A stretch of DNA of 64,000 nt from Paraspadella gotoi (Eukaryota; Chaetognatha), in the NCBI GenBank assembly GCA_051294375.1, contig CM119266.1, positions 9,494,538 through 9,558,537 on the forward strand, given 5' to 3'. The stretch's first letter is position 1. The number at the start of each line of letters is the position of its first letter. Made by a program: the position numbers and the translations under genes. Positions 20,546 through 37,669 of the stretch are shown here, one piece after another. The notes below the pieces were generated by a model. That model was not told the DNA's origin and ran no database searches. It saw only the letters and a list, made by a program, of their open reading frames with translations.

Positions 20546-21600
20546 AACTCTTTCAAAAATTATCCTCTTATTATCCTGACGTATTTTATCGAAAGGTGTA
20601 TTTTTAGGATGACGGAATATTAATCTTTAATAACTGTAAACATTCAACAAGCTGGTTTGTATCGCTAATAATAGCATACAAGGTTTAGAAATCCCCTGAT
20701 GAGTGATAAAAATATGCACCTTTACATGCATTAAGTTAAAATAATATTCGGTTCTTCTTCCTAAACCATATAATCAAGCTTGCAACAAAAAACTGACTCA
20801 TCGCTTTTCGAATAAACAAACGAAAATGAGTTTTTCAAACCTTTTACGCAAATGATAGAAATTGTCTTAACTTTTAATTTTTATTGACAGTTTTATATTG
20901 GTTATGCGATAATTTTTTTCTGCCCATGGACGTAGTTAAGAATAATAAGCGCCTTATGTAATTTTTTTTTTGCTATACAACTGATTAACGTTGTTTTTAA
21001 AGCAGTATTGAGTCGTTAAGATGTTTCTTGTTTTTCTTAACTGTACTCATTATACTCATTATACTTATTAAGACGTATGTCGTAACTTCGTACAAACTGA
21101 AATTGTAAAAATTGGGCTGATATTTTTGGCCTTTTAGCTTGAGCAAAACTCAAAAAGCAATTGAAGCAAACAATGTCGAAAGATTTATTACTTGACGAAA
21201 ATCAGCCATAAACGTTTTGTTTTTGCTGTAATTTTATACTTGAATTTTTTTGCTGTGTCCTTTGATAGCAAGCTTTAGCTGAATTTTGACACGAATAATT
21301 CAATATTTCTGTTTAAAAACCGACTTATTTGTTGTGAATGGTTATTAAAACACAGTCGTTGGTTGTTTTTATCATTATATTTATTAGCACAAAAACGTTT
21401 TAATATTTTTTTAATTCAACGTTATTAAGCAAAAGCGCAAACAGTTTCTTTCGCTATTTCCCATTTTAAAATAGCAAAACAAACAATTTCATTTCGTCAA
21501 TACAAGAACCTACGCTTCTCGTGATAACATTGGTAACTTTTAGAAATTGCAGAATGTTTTTATTGGAAAAACTGGTTTGATCTCGATCCATCCGGATAGT

Positions 21601-21657
<57 letters not shown>

Positions 21658-21700
21658 CCGGAGGAAAATATTTGATGACGACTACAAAAAACTAAGGATT
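20546..21700. other. AT-rich intergenic DNA with (GA)n microsatellite
   Basis: 3' flank of the SLC22 gene. No open frame of interest. A perfect (GA)n run of about 24 units lies at 21607-21655, just before the 3' end of the NIPSNAP-type gene on the other strand. Confidence 0.6.
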
Positions 21701-24456
21701 TTATTGAAGAGGGGAGCAACGGGTGGGTCGAAGAACCATGGCTTTTTGACTTACTAGACGCGGGGCCACGGGCGCATCTGGGAAAGGGAGAATCAATGAT
21801 TCAGTATGAGATCATGTTTTTTCTTCGCCATCTTCAAATATTGATTTAATTATTTTATCATAAATAAACTCATAGAACCGTTAAAAATCGAAGTTTTTTG
21901 ATTTGACAATATATTATATTATTTCCTTTCTTTTCGTTGTGTTTAAATAGTTAGAGAAAACAAAGTTTGATTGATTGAAAACAACGATTTTTATTTACAT
22001 TGGACATGTTTTGACAAAAAATGAATATGGTTAATTGGTTATGTTAAGAAAGTGAATGAGCTTAACCGAATAGCGTACTCTAGTTTTTGACACTTACTCG
22101 CGGCCTGATAAGAAGGATTAGCTCCGATGAGTCCAACCCCTTTGGCTCTTTCTTCCATGCTCGTGTACTGCCAAAGAAGAAAGGCTTGATTGAGTTGGCC
22201 GAAGGAAGACTGAAAGACGCCGAGGAGGTTGCCACCGAAAGGTGTCAGAATATCTTCGACGATGTGGAGAACGTTGGAAAAGGGTTGTTGCCAGCCGGAA
22301 TCCGGTTGAAAATCGTAGATCCTGGGAAATAGAATCGAGTAGATTTAAGTAGGAATAGCTAACATCCATTTTTATTAAATATAGTCTAGTCCATAAAGTT
22401 ATAGTCTTATTTTTTCAATTAGTTGACCATTCAATATTTCAGTTTTTCTAATCAATTCGCATTTAAAATCTTGCTAAATATAATCTGCTAATTGGTAGAG
22501 TTTTCGAGAAGACGATCCGACAACAAAACCTGTACGGACACGTCTTAAATCCATACCGTTACGCTTTTAATTTCAAATAAACGCTCAAAAAAAAGAGGAA
22601 GGTTTTTTAATCCGGAGTGGAACCTGCTGGTTCTATCGAACATGAGTGAAGGTGCCATCAAAATGAAAAAAAGTACGGGGCGACCGGCGGCCCTTGGGAA
22701 CGACAAAGGAAAGGAGAAGCAACCGGAGAAAACAGGGACGGGATCCAAAACAAACGAAAGACTCAAACGAAGGACGCAAAGTAACCGAGACAGTAAAATT
22801 CAGACTTTTTTTTTATAGAAATGAAAGATTCTTGAATAGCAGTATAGCAACTTGTCTCGTAGTGAAAAGTAGTTTTGTATTCATTATCATTTTAACGAAT
22901 TCCAATTACTTTTAAATTACTACGTCAGGCTGCGGGTGCCACTTGCCGGATTCAACGGTCAAAACGGAGACGACCAAACCCATCGACAAAAATTACTACC
23001 GTCCCACCCGCTACTATAATAAAACGCGGGTCGAAAGAGAAAGGGAGAAGGAGAAGGAGGGAAAGAAAGCGGGGTCGGGGACGGCGACCAGGGCACTCAA
23101 GGAGGCAGGGGATAAAAAGTCTCGATCTCAGCAAAAAGAGGCGGAACGCGGAGGTGGGAACGAGCAGCCCGCCGCCGCCGCCGGAAAAGGAAAGGACGAC
23201 GACGACGCCCGGGAAAAGGAACCGGACGTTGACCCCGCCGTTAAAGAAGTTGAAGAGTTGATGCGCGCCGAGGAAGAGCGCGCGCGCCGACACGCCGCAA
23301 ATCACGTGGAAACTCCGGAAAAGGCGCCGGCGAGGCGGCCGTTACGACGCCGGCGAAAGGCCAAGTCGACGGGGCGATTGGACACCGTCGTCAGCACCAT
23401 GCTGGTCAGGGGGTCGAAGAGACCGGCGATGCTGCCGCCAGCCTTCGATCGGATCTGATTGGTCAAAGTTGGAATGAGAGCACGGGTTTTATAGTTTTTT
23501 TACAACCGTAGTCTAAATGGCAAATTTCTCATTTTAACATCTAAGTACTAACCTATTTAAATATTGATAATAATGACAGTACGCTACCTCAGGGTATAAA
23601 GGCCAGTGGCAATGTCAGTGTTTTCTAGGCCCCAAGTCGGCAGCGTCGCCAGAATCGTGCTCTCTTCCGAAACGACCATTTGACTCAAATGATGCGATAT
23701 GCGATGTTGCGTTTTAGGGTAACCCATGCGTCCGGGTCCGTCCACTTTGTCGCGACCCGAGAAAGTATCTAGTATACGTTTTGTCGGAAAAGGAGGGTGG
23801 GAGAAAGAATTGTATTAAAATTGTTAAAGAATAATAAAATGTAAAAATTCAACAGAGTTATAGATTTTTCCGTAAAAACATTAGTTATACATTACCGAAT
23901 TGCCACAAGGCGTAGACTTCGTTGAGATTAGAGCCTGACTCGACGAACCAGCTGCCGACTAGGAAGAGACCAGTCGGCAATCTGGTGCAGTCGTTGATGT
24001 AGGAGATGAAGTCGTGAAAGGCTTCGGGTTTGACCGTGTATCGACGAAGCTCGTACGAGCGAATTTCCGCCTCGGGACCAGAGTAGTACGGACCCTTTTT
24101 TGAGTAACACAATCGTAATCATTTTGAAGTATACGTTTATGTATAAATAATTTCTTTACTGGGACGCGAACGTCTTGGCAGTCGACGTTGTATGGCAAAT
24201 CGCATGCGCCGATGTCGTTGTTCCAAGCTTGACCATCGCCGCAAAAGAGGCGGACGCCGGGCTCGCCTTGATGTCCGCACCGATAGTAGTTTTTACAGCT
24301 AAAGGGATCTTTGAATATGCCCGACGAAGGGCATAAGAATTCGCAGCTAATTTTTCCTACCACTAAAATGGTAAGAACAAAAAGTCCTGAGAATAAAACG
24401 AGTGTTTTTAAAATTAAATAAAACTTGATTTTTTGAGAGAGAATGAGAGGTTTCAT
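21701..24456 (-). CDS. Secreted chitin-binding (CBM14) + NIPSNAP-domain protein
   Basis: Five exons join in phase: 24456-24160, 24094-23896, 23768-23588, 22321-22098, 21777-21701 (TAA), giving 325 residues. Residues 1-45 hold a hydrophobic segment (LILKTLVLFSGLFVLTILVV), a signal peptide or anchor. Residues 46-95 form a CBM14/peritrophin-A domain with its cysteine pattern (FLCPSSGIFKDPFSCKNYYR, LFCGDGQAWNN, CDLPYNVDC). The rest is NIPSNAP-like in two units: EIRSYELRRYTVKPEAF with EVYALWQFG, then RIYDFQPDSGW with FGQLNQAFLLWQYTSMEERA, ending MVLRPTRCSPLQ, which matches the family's typical C-terminus. NIPSNAP proteins are usually mitochondrial or cytosolic, so an extracellular chitin-binding leader is unusual. 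The weak point is the 65-base intron joining the two parts. An antisense gene lies in the third intron. Confidence 0.72.
22002..22015 (-). repeat. Hammerhead-family 3' end relic
   Basis: The minus strand reads GTCAAAACATGTCC, a one-base decay of the GTCGAAACATGTCC seen in the intact copies. It is followed by the family's terminal sequence (AAATCGTTGT, then AAACTTTG, 21990-21960). The CTGATGA half is missing. It lies in the last intron of the NIPSNAP-type gene. Confidence 0.5.
22642..23458 (+). CDS. Lys/Glu/Arg-rich protein, antisense-nested gene
   Basis: Two exons, 22642-22792 and 22929-23458 (TGA), agree in phase (A|GC) and give 226 residues. The gene lies wholly inside one intron of the NIPSNAP-type gene on the opposite strand. 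The product is hydrophilic and low-complexity: MSEGAIKMKKSTGRPAALG, then CGCHLPDSTVKTETTKPIDK, KNYYRPTRYYNKTRV, a long K/E/R helix-prone region with AAAAGKGKDDDD, and a basic end (RRPLRRRRKAKS ... PPAFDRI). GC content is far above the flanking introns, which supports coding. A shorter minus-strand frame in the same place has no usable splice sites in the host gene's phase. Function unknown; such composition suits a nuclear or RNA-binding protein, but that is a guess. Confidence 0.5.
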
Positions 24457-24635
24457 CTCTGTACCCCAAGGATTAGAGTTCGAGCCCTGGTCGGAACGGT
24501 CATTGCCATATAGTAGCAAGCCTCCGCAAGATTCGAAATTCCGGAAAACAAGGCAACTGACGTTAAAAATACCGGACCTACTGGGCATACCGTCAGAGTG
24601 ACATGGCGACCCCCTCTCCTCTCAGTACATTTAAG

Positions 24636-25019
24636 TTATTAATTTAATATGGATATTTAATGGACGTTGCATTTAAAAATTTCTGTTTACCTGATGCTAG
24701 AGTTTGTGTCATTATTTACATTTGTTTTTAGAATTAATTTAATACGGATATTTAATGGAAGTTGCATTTAAAAATTTCTGTTTACCTGATGCTAGAGTTT
24801 GTGTCATTATTTACATTTGTTTTTAGAATTAATTTAATACGGATATTTAATGGAAGTTGCATTTAAAAATTTCTGTTTACCTGATGCTAGAGTTTGTGTC
24901 ATTATTTACATTTGTTTTTAGAATTAATTTAATACGGATATTTAATGGACGTTGCATTAAAAAATTTCTGGTTACCTGATGCTAGAGTTTGTGTCATTAT
25001 TTACATTTGTTTTTAGAAT
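24636..25019. repeat. Tandem repeat, 4 x 95 bp
   Basis: Four head-to-tail units with starts near 24636, 24731, 24826 and 24921, spacing exactly 95 bases, plus a partial fifth. Units share AATTAATTTAATACGGATAT and CTGATGCTAGAGTTTGTGTC and differ at only a few bases, so the array is recent. It lies upstream of the NIPSNAP-type gene. No coding role was seen. Confidence 0.95.
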
Positions 25020-26847
25020 TAATTTTGTATATCCTATAACTGTTTGGTCCGCGAAGAAAAAAATTTTTTTTGATTTAAGTCGTTTTGTAATTTATTCCAA
25101 GAGGCAAGTTTTTATTGTTTTAATTACAGGAACATGAGGAAAATAATGACAACTCGTTCGAAAGAAAAGTTCACGAATAAATGACAGAAGGGAGTAAACA
25201 TTGTAGGGCCTTAAGCAAATAGACGTCTGGACAGAGGATGGCGTTAGGGAATCAAGTGCCAATTTAGGAAGAAGGAAAGGTAACATTAAAAAAATATTTC
25301 CCCAAAAAAAAATCAATGTTGGGTAAAACAAAATCAATATATGTATAGAATATAAACAAATTTAACTACGAAAACAGCAAGTAAATTTAAAGTAACAACA
25401 GTTTAACATTTAACAAATTTAGACAAATTGTAGAAATATAAAAAATTCCGATGCAACCGCTGACCTTAATAACAATAAAGTGAATTCAAACAAACTTTTA
25501 AGTCTTTTAAAACGCGATTGATGTCGTAATATGTTCAGTTGATGTACAATTATACAAACAGGGAAAATATGTAGATGAGAAGCACGTCGACATCGGTTAT
25601 TTTCTAAAAAAATTAAAACTATGTCAAAATCACTAATAATTGGGACTACCTTTCAGTAGTAAAAATTGTATCCAACTTCATTAGTAAGAGATGATTAGTT
25701 AATATTATCTTAAATGAGATTGAATTAGAAATTAGAATAAAACTCGCATTCGAGCAATTTTTGTACATGATCTTTTTTTCGCTGAGACACGAATTCAAGA
25801 TCAACGAGAAATCTGTCGGCGAGTAAGAAAAGTTAAAACAAAATAAATTATAATCTACTTCGTATCGTACAATAAGTTTGCTAATTTATGATAAAAAGAA
25901 ACTTAAGGACCATGGTCTATGTAGTAACTTAAAAAGTTAAAAGGAAAGAAAAGTTTGTTTTAGATAAAAGTATCCTCAATGGGCCCGAATCAGTTTGAAA
26001 CTAATCGGCAGCCAAGCCTAGGTCTATGGAAACTGAATTGTGAATACTAATTTACGTAATAATTACATGTATTGTGCACTAAAAAGTACTTAAAATTTCA
26101 CCTTACTGTCTTTGAATTATGTTAATATCGTTTTTTTTATTCATAAAAAAAAACCCACAATTTACCTTGGTTTATGGTTTACAAGGTTTTGGCTGCCAGT
26201 TAATTTGTTTCATGTGAAATAAAATTTCTGAAAGACTTAATATTTACAATAACTGTTCTTTTTCCAAGGTTGATTAAGCTATTATAGTGGCATTCTTGAC
26301 CTCACATTACATCAGGTTAACCTTATTCTAGTCCTTCTGCTTAGTTAGGAGACCTTACCCTTCCTCGCCCTAACCTTTAATTTCTGGGTTCTGGTTACTG
26401 TAGAAATGAAAAGTGCTGATGAGCTCACATAATTATTATTTGGTTTTCGCTGACAAGTTTTATTCTTTTGGATTCGATTCATACTTTTAGCTAAAACTTT
26501 CAGTATCAGTGTAGAATTTTATAGGAGAAAAACTTTGTTTAGACGACAATAGTAAGCGTCAAAACTGAAAATACTATAAAACTTAAGTTCGAATTAAATA
26601 TCTAAATATATAACGCGGATCTTTAATAAATTTTTAACATTTTTATTTGCATTTAACATTTTTGCCGTACCCTTAGAAACAATTTGTAAAAGTTTAATGA
26701 TTTCTTTGATAACATTACGGCAATAAAATCAATGTAAATTCACAGTTTGACAGAAATAGATGCATGTACGAAAAAAAAAGGTCAGTGCATTTATATTTGT
26801 TTTGGTAAGTAACGACTAGTGAAACGCAAAGGAACGTAAGTAGTTCA
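25020..26847. other. AT-rich intergenic DNA
   Basis: No supported gene on either strand; frames are short and low in complexity. It holds the 3' flank of the C/EBP gene (polyadenylation region below 26848). Confidence 0.6.
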
Positions 26848-28073
26848 TTACTTACGGTTGGGCATATTAATGCCAACCTTCCCGAATAATTCCCTCAAGA
26901 GAGAACATTCTCTCTCCAACATTTCCACTTTTCGGCTCAGAGTTTCATTTTCGGCTTTGAGCCGATCCACTTCCCCCTCGCACATCTTCTGGCGCTCCTT
27001 GGCCTTGGCGCGAGACTTGCGGACGGCGACGTTGTTGCGACGCCGTTTTTCGGCGTAGGTCTCGTTGCCGCCTCCGCCAGCGTCGCCAGTGGGGTTCCAC
27101 TCCTCGTCGTCATCGATGGTCGAAGGCGGCGCACGGCGCTTTCGTCCGGTTGTGCCTCTCCCTTGGGTGGAGTCGGCGGTGGCGCAGTTTTCCAGCGCCG
27201 CGACGGAAGTGGAGGCTCCGGTCGAGGTGAGAGGCAGCTCGTCCGAAGCCAGCACCGTCACTGGTATTTCGGCCGCTGGGGTTAACTGGACCGCGGGCTC
27301 GCAGGGCGCGGCCGCGGAAACGGTCGAAGAATCAATGATTGTGAAAAGTCCGAGTTGCTCGCTGTCGATTGTCCCGAAAGACGACGAGTCCATGATGTAC
27401 ACGGGCGCGTTGTTGAGAGCATCATCCGTCGATACAAAGGCCGACGGCAGCGACATCGCGTTTTCAAACGCCGTATTTACAATGTCGGGCTTCACGTCAC
27501 CGGTGTCTTTATTTACACCCATGGACGCCGGAAGGAATGCGAAAGGCACTCCGGCGTCGTTTTGTTCCTCCACGGGCATCCGAAGCATCGAAGCGTCCGG
27601 CTTGAACAGATTGTCCAAGTCGGAGGACACCGATTGCTCTTGGGACGAGAACGGGAGGTTGTCGAAGTTGAAGTAACTCTTCAGTAAGTCGTCCGGCAAG
27701 GGCGAGAGGATGTCGTCGATGTCGGGATTCTTGAGATCATTCACCGACTCAAGATCGAATTTGCCGGCGATTTCGGCCCCAGCGTTGCTTCCATAGGGCG
27801 CTTTGTCGTCCGCGGGAGAGGGGAGATTGAGGAACTCCATGATGTTCGTCGGCGAAGCGTTGAGATCCACGCTTCCGTCGCCGACCAGGGATTTCTGGGG
27901 AAGGAGGGAGAGAGGGATCGAGTCAATGCGGGCGACGGTCTCGATCTCGTGTCGAGTGATCGAAAGAGGCGGAACTAACCGGCCACTCCCGAACATCGGG
28001 GAAATTCCCTTACCTGAGAGAACACCTCCGGGGTCTGTAAGACCACCTCGGTCTCGGTCGCTGGGATGGGCAT
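26848..28073 (-). CDS. C/EBP-family bZIP transcription factor
   Basis: Nuclear dimeric DNA-binding protein. Two exons, 28073-28014 and 27894-26848 (TAA), join in phase 0 and give 368 residues. The C-terminal bZIP (last ~75 residues) has the C/EBP signature basic region RRNNVAVRKSRAKAKERQK and a zipper with heptad leucines (VDRLKAENETLSRKVEMLER, ECSLLRELF). This distinguishes it from ATF/CREB basic regions. The N-terminal part holds acidic activation segments (LNASPTNIMEFLNLPSP, DIDDILSPLPDDLLKSYF). The long frame continuing through the intron is an artefact: CTCTCAG|GTAAGGG is a clear donor. The first in-frame ATG is 28073; the frame stays open to about 28220 without an ATG, so an upstream exon is possible. 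Confidence 0.9.
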
Positions 28074-30107
28074 CTTTAAAGTCAACTCGCATTTCGGTTT
28101 CGTGAACAATCTTTGCTGGAACTCGGTACATCCTATCGTTTCAGAGTCGAAATCGATGGGCTTTGAGGATTTAATTTTGACGGTTGGTCGGTAGACAATT
28201 ACAAAAAGGGTGGGAAGGTTGATCACCTATCCTCCCTAAGAAAGACTTGTGTCCAGTCGGGAAAAACCGGACCAGGATTTTTTTTTTTTTAGCCTAGGAC
28301 GCAAGTGGCGACCCGGATAAATACAGAGAGCCACCAGCGAGAGAGCGAGCCGCTGAATTCAGAATTTCTTTTTAAGGGCGAAAAATCGAGAAAGGTTGTC
28401 CGCATGTCCGGAGCTTTTTTTAAAATTTTTGATAGAGCGGCAAGTAAGAGAACGAGTTCTTAACAGGGGAAAGTCAGGAGCGCAAATGCAGAGTTATCGC
28501 GAGAATGGCTGGTTTTAAGGCGGTGGATGAATACGTCGAACGTGTCAAAATCACATGACGGAATTCATCGCAGATCAATATTAAGATTGAGTAGACCATA
28601 CGCTGATTCCGGGCCTCCCGTCGAAACCGTTAACGGTGACGTGGCTTTCTTTAAAAGAAAGAAAATTATAAAATTAGACCAGAACTAATTTTCTAAGATC
28701 GCATAACCGCCGTAGCCTTCCGCCGGTTGCAAAGAATGAGGTAAGATAAAGTGGATCGGATTGGTCGAGTTCTGTTACGCGATTGGTTGGGCAAGGTCTT
28801 CGTTTTTCCCATTTATTGCGCAATGACTTGCAAATTTTGAGGGAAATCCCCGCAAAAGCGATTCCCAACCGACACCGGGGCGGGGCCGGTCATGTTTTTA
28901 AAAAAGATTTAATGAAAACTAGGTATGGTTTTTAAACTCGGCGAGATCTTAAGAGCATGAATTTTACTTAAAATAATGGTTACTGAGCGGTTTCTTTCAT
29001 AATTATAAACTAGAATTACATGTGATAATCCTTTCTTTTCGTTGTTATTTAATATTTAGAGTCGAAAGAGTCGAAACATGTCCATCTATTAAAATAAATC
29101 GTTGTCACAAATTCAAAAACACTTTGTTTTCTCTAAATAAACTAGAATAAAACCTGTCCGGACAAATCAAGCCCATTAAACTTACTCAAAGTCTGAGTCT
29201 TAGGCCACGTTTTCAAAAACACGTCGGTTGATGTTCGACGGACGATATTATTGTAAGACTGGTTCGTGACTAATCGGCAGACCTAAGCATCAAATTTGCA
29301 AAAATTGTCTAAATTAGCGGTAGCCGACCGAATTCAAATTTTAATGGGAACAGCATTAAAATAATTTATTATTGGTATTAATTATTGTGTTAAAATATTT
29401 TTTTGGAAAAATGTTCCGAACCATGATTCGCTAATTAATATTATTATATTGTTATATAATGTCAAAAATTTTTTTTTGGATATTTTAAAATTTTTTAATT
29501 GATTCTGAATCTGATAGAGCTTAAAAAGTTAAGCAACAAATATAATTACAAATTTTTAAAATTTTTATGTTTTAATACTAAAAATTAGTAAAAACTGCTA
29601 AAATCATTTGATGATGATTTTTTAAAGTTTTTCCCAATTTTAAACCCACTTATCATCAAAATATTGAAAAAAAAAATTATACTTTGTGTAAATAACTTTT
29701 CATAAGCTATTTGAATCTGCTTTTAAAAATACAAAATTCCAAAAAAAATTTTTGACATTTCCTATCTATAAATAAATATTAAAAAATATTAATGCTTCTA
29801 GCCATTTTAAAAAAATTTGGTCCATTGAAAGTTTTCTCAGAAATGTATGTAGTTTCATTTGGAAAGGTTCCCAAATCAAACGTCTGACCCACCCCATTGA
29901 CAAAGTTTGGCTCTACCTAAATTGTATTCTATCTTCACTGATGTAGTGAGTCAAAGTATTGAGGCTAACTTTCAATTCAAAACCTTATTTTTTTCCCCCT
30001 GATAAATGTACCGTACGATTAAAACCAAGAATAGACATTAATATAGATTTTATTTGGAAAAATTTGATTGTAAACTCAAGTTTGAAGTTTTCTTTTCCAT
30101 TTTGAAA
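28074..30107. other. C/EBP 5' flank and AT-rich intergenic DNA
   Basis: 28074-28560 is GC-richer and is likely promoter and 5' leader of the C/EBP gene; the minus strand carries a weak TATA-like TATTTAT at about 28316-28323. Beyond about 28900 the DNA is AT-rich and contains a hammerhead-family relic (28990-29160). No other gene was seen. Confidence 0.5.
28990..29160 (+). repeat. Hammerhead-family 3' end, truncated copy
   Basis: The plus strand holds AGAGTCGAAAGAGTCGAAAC and then ATGTCC (29058-29082): the 3' half of stem II, the GAAAC core and the ACATGT stem III, followed by the common terminal sequence AAATAAATCGTTGT and TTTGTTTTCTC. The CTGATGA half is absent. The upstream flank AATCCTTTCTTTTCGTTGTT recurs at about 31120. 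Confidence 0.65.
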
Positions 30108-34728
<4,621 letters not shown>

Positions 34729-36808
34729 GACGATCCACAAAAGTTTTTAACAATTTGTAAAAAAATAAAAAAATAAAAACGAAAAATTGAAAAATGAATA
34801 CAAATTCCCAAAATCTTTTCTACAAATTCATTGTCGTAAAGTGAATTTCTTCGTCAATCTTGTTTCAACTTATTCATTTCTTGCTTTTCAAAGGCGAGCT
34901 TCTTCTCGTTTTGTTTTGTCATCTCAAGTAAAGAAACTTGAACCTTGACCGAGGTTCAATCAGAAAGTAAGACCAGTGGCTGCGCCAATACATGTAAATC
35001 GCTTAATATTAATGCGATACTTAATATTTTAATAATTATAAATAAAAAAATATTAATTTTGCTTGCAACACTTTTTATCTTACCAAATAAGCTTTAAACC
35101 TGTCTTGGGCAATATTTTGATTTATTTTTGCTTCTTAATAATATCATTGTATCATCGTCATCATCCTCGTAATTGTTAAATTTTTTATAATTAAAAATTT
35201 TTAAAATATATATTTATAAAAAGATAAAAATTTAGATATAGCTTCTAATCATCCAATTTTTTAAAAACCGCATATTTTATATTGATATAAATATTTTTTA
35301 TTTAAAATCATTTTAGATTATTATTAATTATAACATATAAATTAACATATCATAAATTTTTTTTTTAATTATATATCACTTTTATTTTTTTGTTAATCGC
35401 TGCCTCTTTTAATTCTTTTAAAAATTAGTAGAGCTTTGCAGCAACCTATTTTTTTTTATATTTTTATCTTTTTTTTTAAACTTTTTTTTTTCTTATTTTT
35501 ATCTTTTTTTTCCCTTTTTTTAAATTTTTTTTTTCTTTCTCTTTCCTTATTTTTTTCACACTTTTTTTGGATTTTTAATTTAAAAACAAATATTGTCAAG
35601 ATTAATTTTATAATATTAAATTTTGCAGCCATACATATTTTTTTTATCCCTTCATCTTTCCTACATTAATTCAATTTTTTAATTTAAATTTAAATTATAT
35701 ATATATTTATACGTTTTATTATTACGACTTTTGTTTCATTACATTTAAAATTAAATAAAATTATTTTGCTAAAAAATAAAAAAATTGTTTTTTATTTTCA
35801 AAGAAAAAATTATATATGTTTTAACTAATATATTAACCTTTATCAAAGCAAATAATAAATTATAAAAAAATTTATAGATTTAATATTAAAAATATAAACA
35901 AAAATAATTTTACTTAATTTTAAATACATACTTTTAAATATATTTAGTCTATATAATTTATTTATCTCAATTTTTTTATTTAAATTAAATAAATTTAAAT
36001 TTAATTTATTTTATTTATTTGAATCAGCTTATTCATTTAATTTAATTTATTCTTTCAATTCAATTTATTGCATTAAATATAAATAATTTAATTCATTTTA
36101 TTCATATGATTTTTAAAAAATTAAAAAAATTTTTAAAAAAATATTATTTTGTTAAAAAGCAGGTACAAATAAAAATCAAATGGGTACAGATAAAGTTTAT
36201 TTTCAATATTCTAATCTTATAAAAAACTTTTCTGTTTATAAAGCCCTTTAATAAAATAGGGTTAAAACATAAAACAAAATTAATAGGATTATTTATTTGT
36301 TTTAGAAAAAAAGATTAAAACCTTTAATAAATATACTTAAACTAAAACTGATTGTTATTTTGTTTTTCAAAATATTTTTTTTTGTAAAGCCATCTGGTTT
36401 ATTAAATTTAAAACTGGCAAAACAAATACAAGTGAAGATCTAATGGGTGCAGACAGAAGAACAAATTTTTATAATAAGTAAAAAGAAAATGCTCATAATA
36501 AAAAAATTTTAAATAAAAATCTTAATAAAAAAAATTAAGTAAAAAAATTTTAAAAGCATAAGGATCGTCGCAATCACATAAGAAAAATCTGGATTGACGA
36601 CAAATTTTGATACTAAAAAAAATAAAATTTGAAAAAAAAAAAAATTTATAAACAGAAAGAATTTTATTGTCAAAATAAACTAATCAGCAAACGCAGCCCC
36701 TGAGAAAAAAAAAAACCTGATGTTGCGATAGCAAAATGATAACATGCACGAATACGATGCCTAATTTTACGAGTTCAATCCTATTTCATTTTTTTTTAAT
36801 AAAAACGC

Positions 36809-36839
<31 letters not shown>

Positions 36840-37669
36840 AAAAAAAGAAATCAAAAAGCAGCAGCAGCAGAAGCAGCAGGAAAAAAAAGAGATAAAGAAT
36901 AAGCCCCTGCAGAACCAGCTGCAGACTCAAAAGGCAGCAGCAGAAGCAGCAGGAAAAAAGAGAGAAAAAGAATAAAGAGAGCCAGCTGCAGACTTGTTTT
37001 TTTTCCCTATGAATCAGTAACTCAGGAAAAGAGAGAGGGAGAGAAACATGTAATTAAAAGAGAAAAGAGAGAGAGAAAGAAATATGAAAATAAAAAAAAA
37101 ACATTGTTTTGATAAAACGTAAACAAAACATATTTAATAACTGTCCAGACTTAATTTTAAGCACATCGATGATGAGAAGCTGTATATAAAATTTTAGCTT
37201 CATACACCCAAATTTAATCATAAAAAAGGCGATCTATAATTTGGAACGACGACAACAACGACGATAAAAAAAAACAAAAAAACAATTGTACAATTTCAGG
37301 GGGTAAGTAAATCGCTAAAACGATTTACAACAAGCGACGATAAGCGAAACTGCGATAAACTCATTTAACTACCGCACAATCATCGAAGTGACCGTTAAAA
37401 TCGGAAAAATTATACTAATGACATATTCGAATAGCTTAACACGAGTAATTCTTGAAAACTTTAGAGGTTCTTCTCATAAAGGACAAAAATGTTTCATTTA
37501 ATATTTTTTACGCTTTCTAAAGATGAATCAAACGCTAAGCGGAGTTTTATAGCTTCATTTAATTATTTTTACCTCTCAAATTCAGTAAAATGAAAGTTTA
37601 AATGAGAAAAAAAATTGATTCAATCAATTAAACCACGAACATTTTTGATTTCACAAAATTGTTAAAACG

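Noticed and set aside
24465-24520. GAGTTCGAGCCCTGG, similar to a tRNA B box, upstream of the CBM14-NIPSNAP start
   Set aside because: No matching A box or cloverleaf could be drawn; perhaps a worn SINE, but not supported.
27065-27676. 203-codon plus-strand frame inside the C/EBP gene
   Set aside because: Shadow of the GC-rich C/EBP coding exon, which has clear bZIP homology on the minus strand.
28015-28131. Unspliced 427-codon frame as the C/EBP protein
   Set aside because: It reads through a strong donor at 28013 and an acceptor at 27895; the spliced product keeps the sensible N-terminus and an ATG.
36736-36975. Plus-strand frame with GA- and CAG-derived Arg/Glu/Gln runs
   Set aside because: It is produced by microsatellite and CAG-type repeats; no splice or family support.
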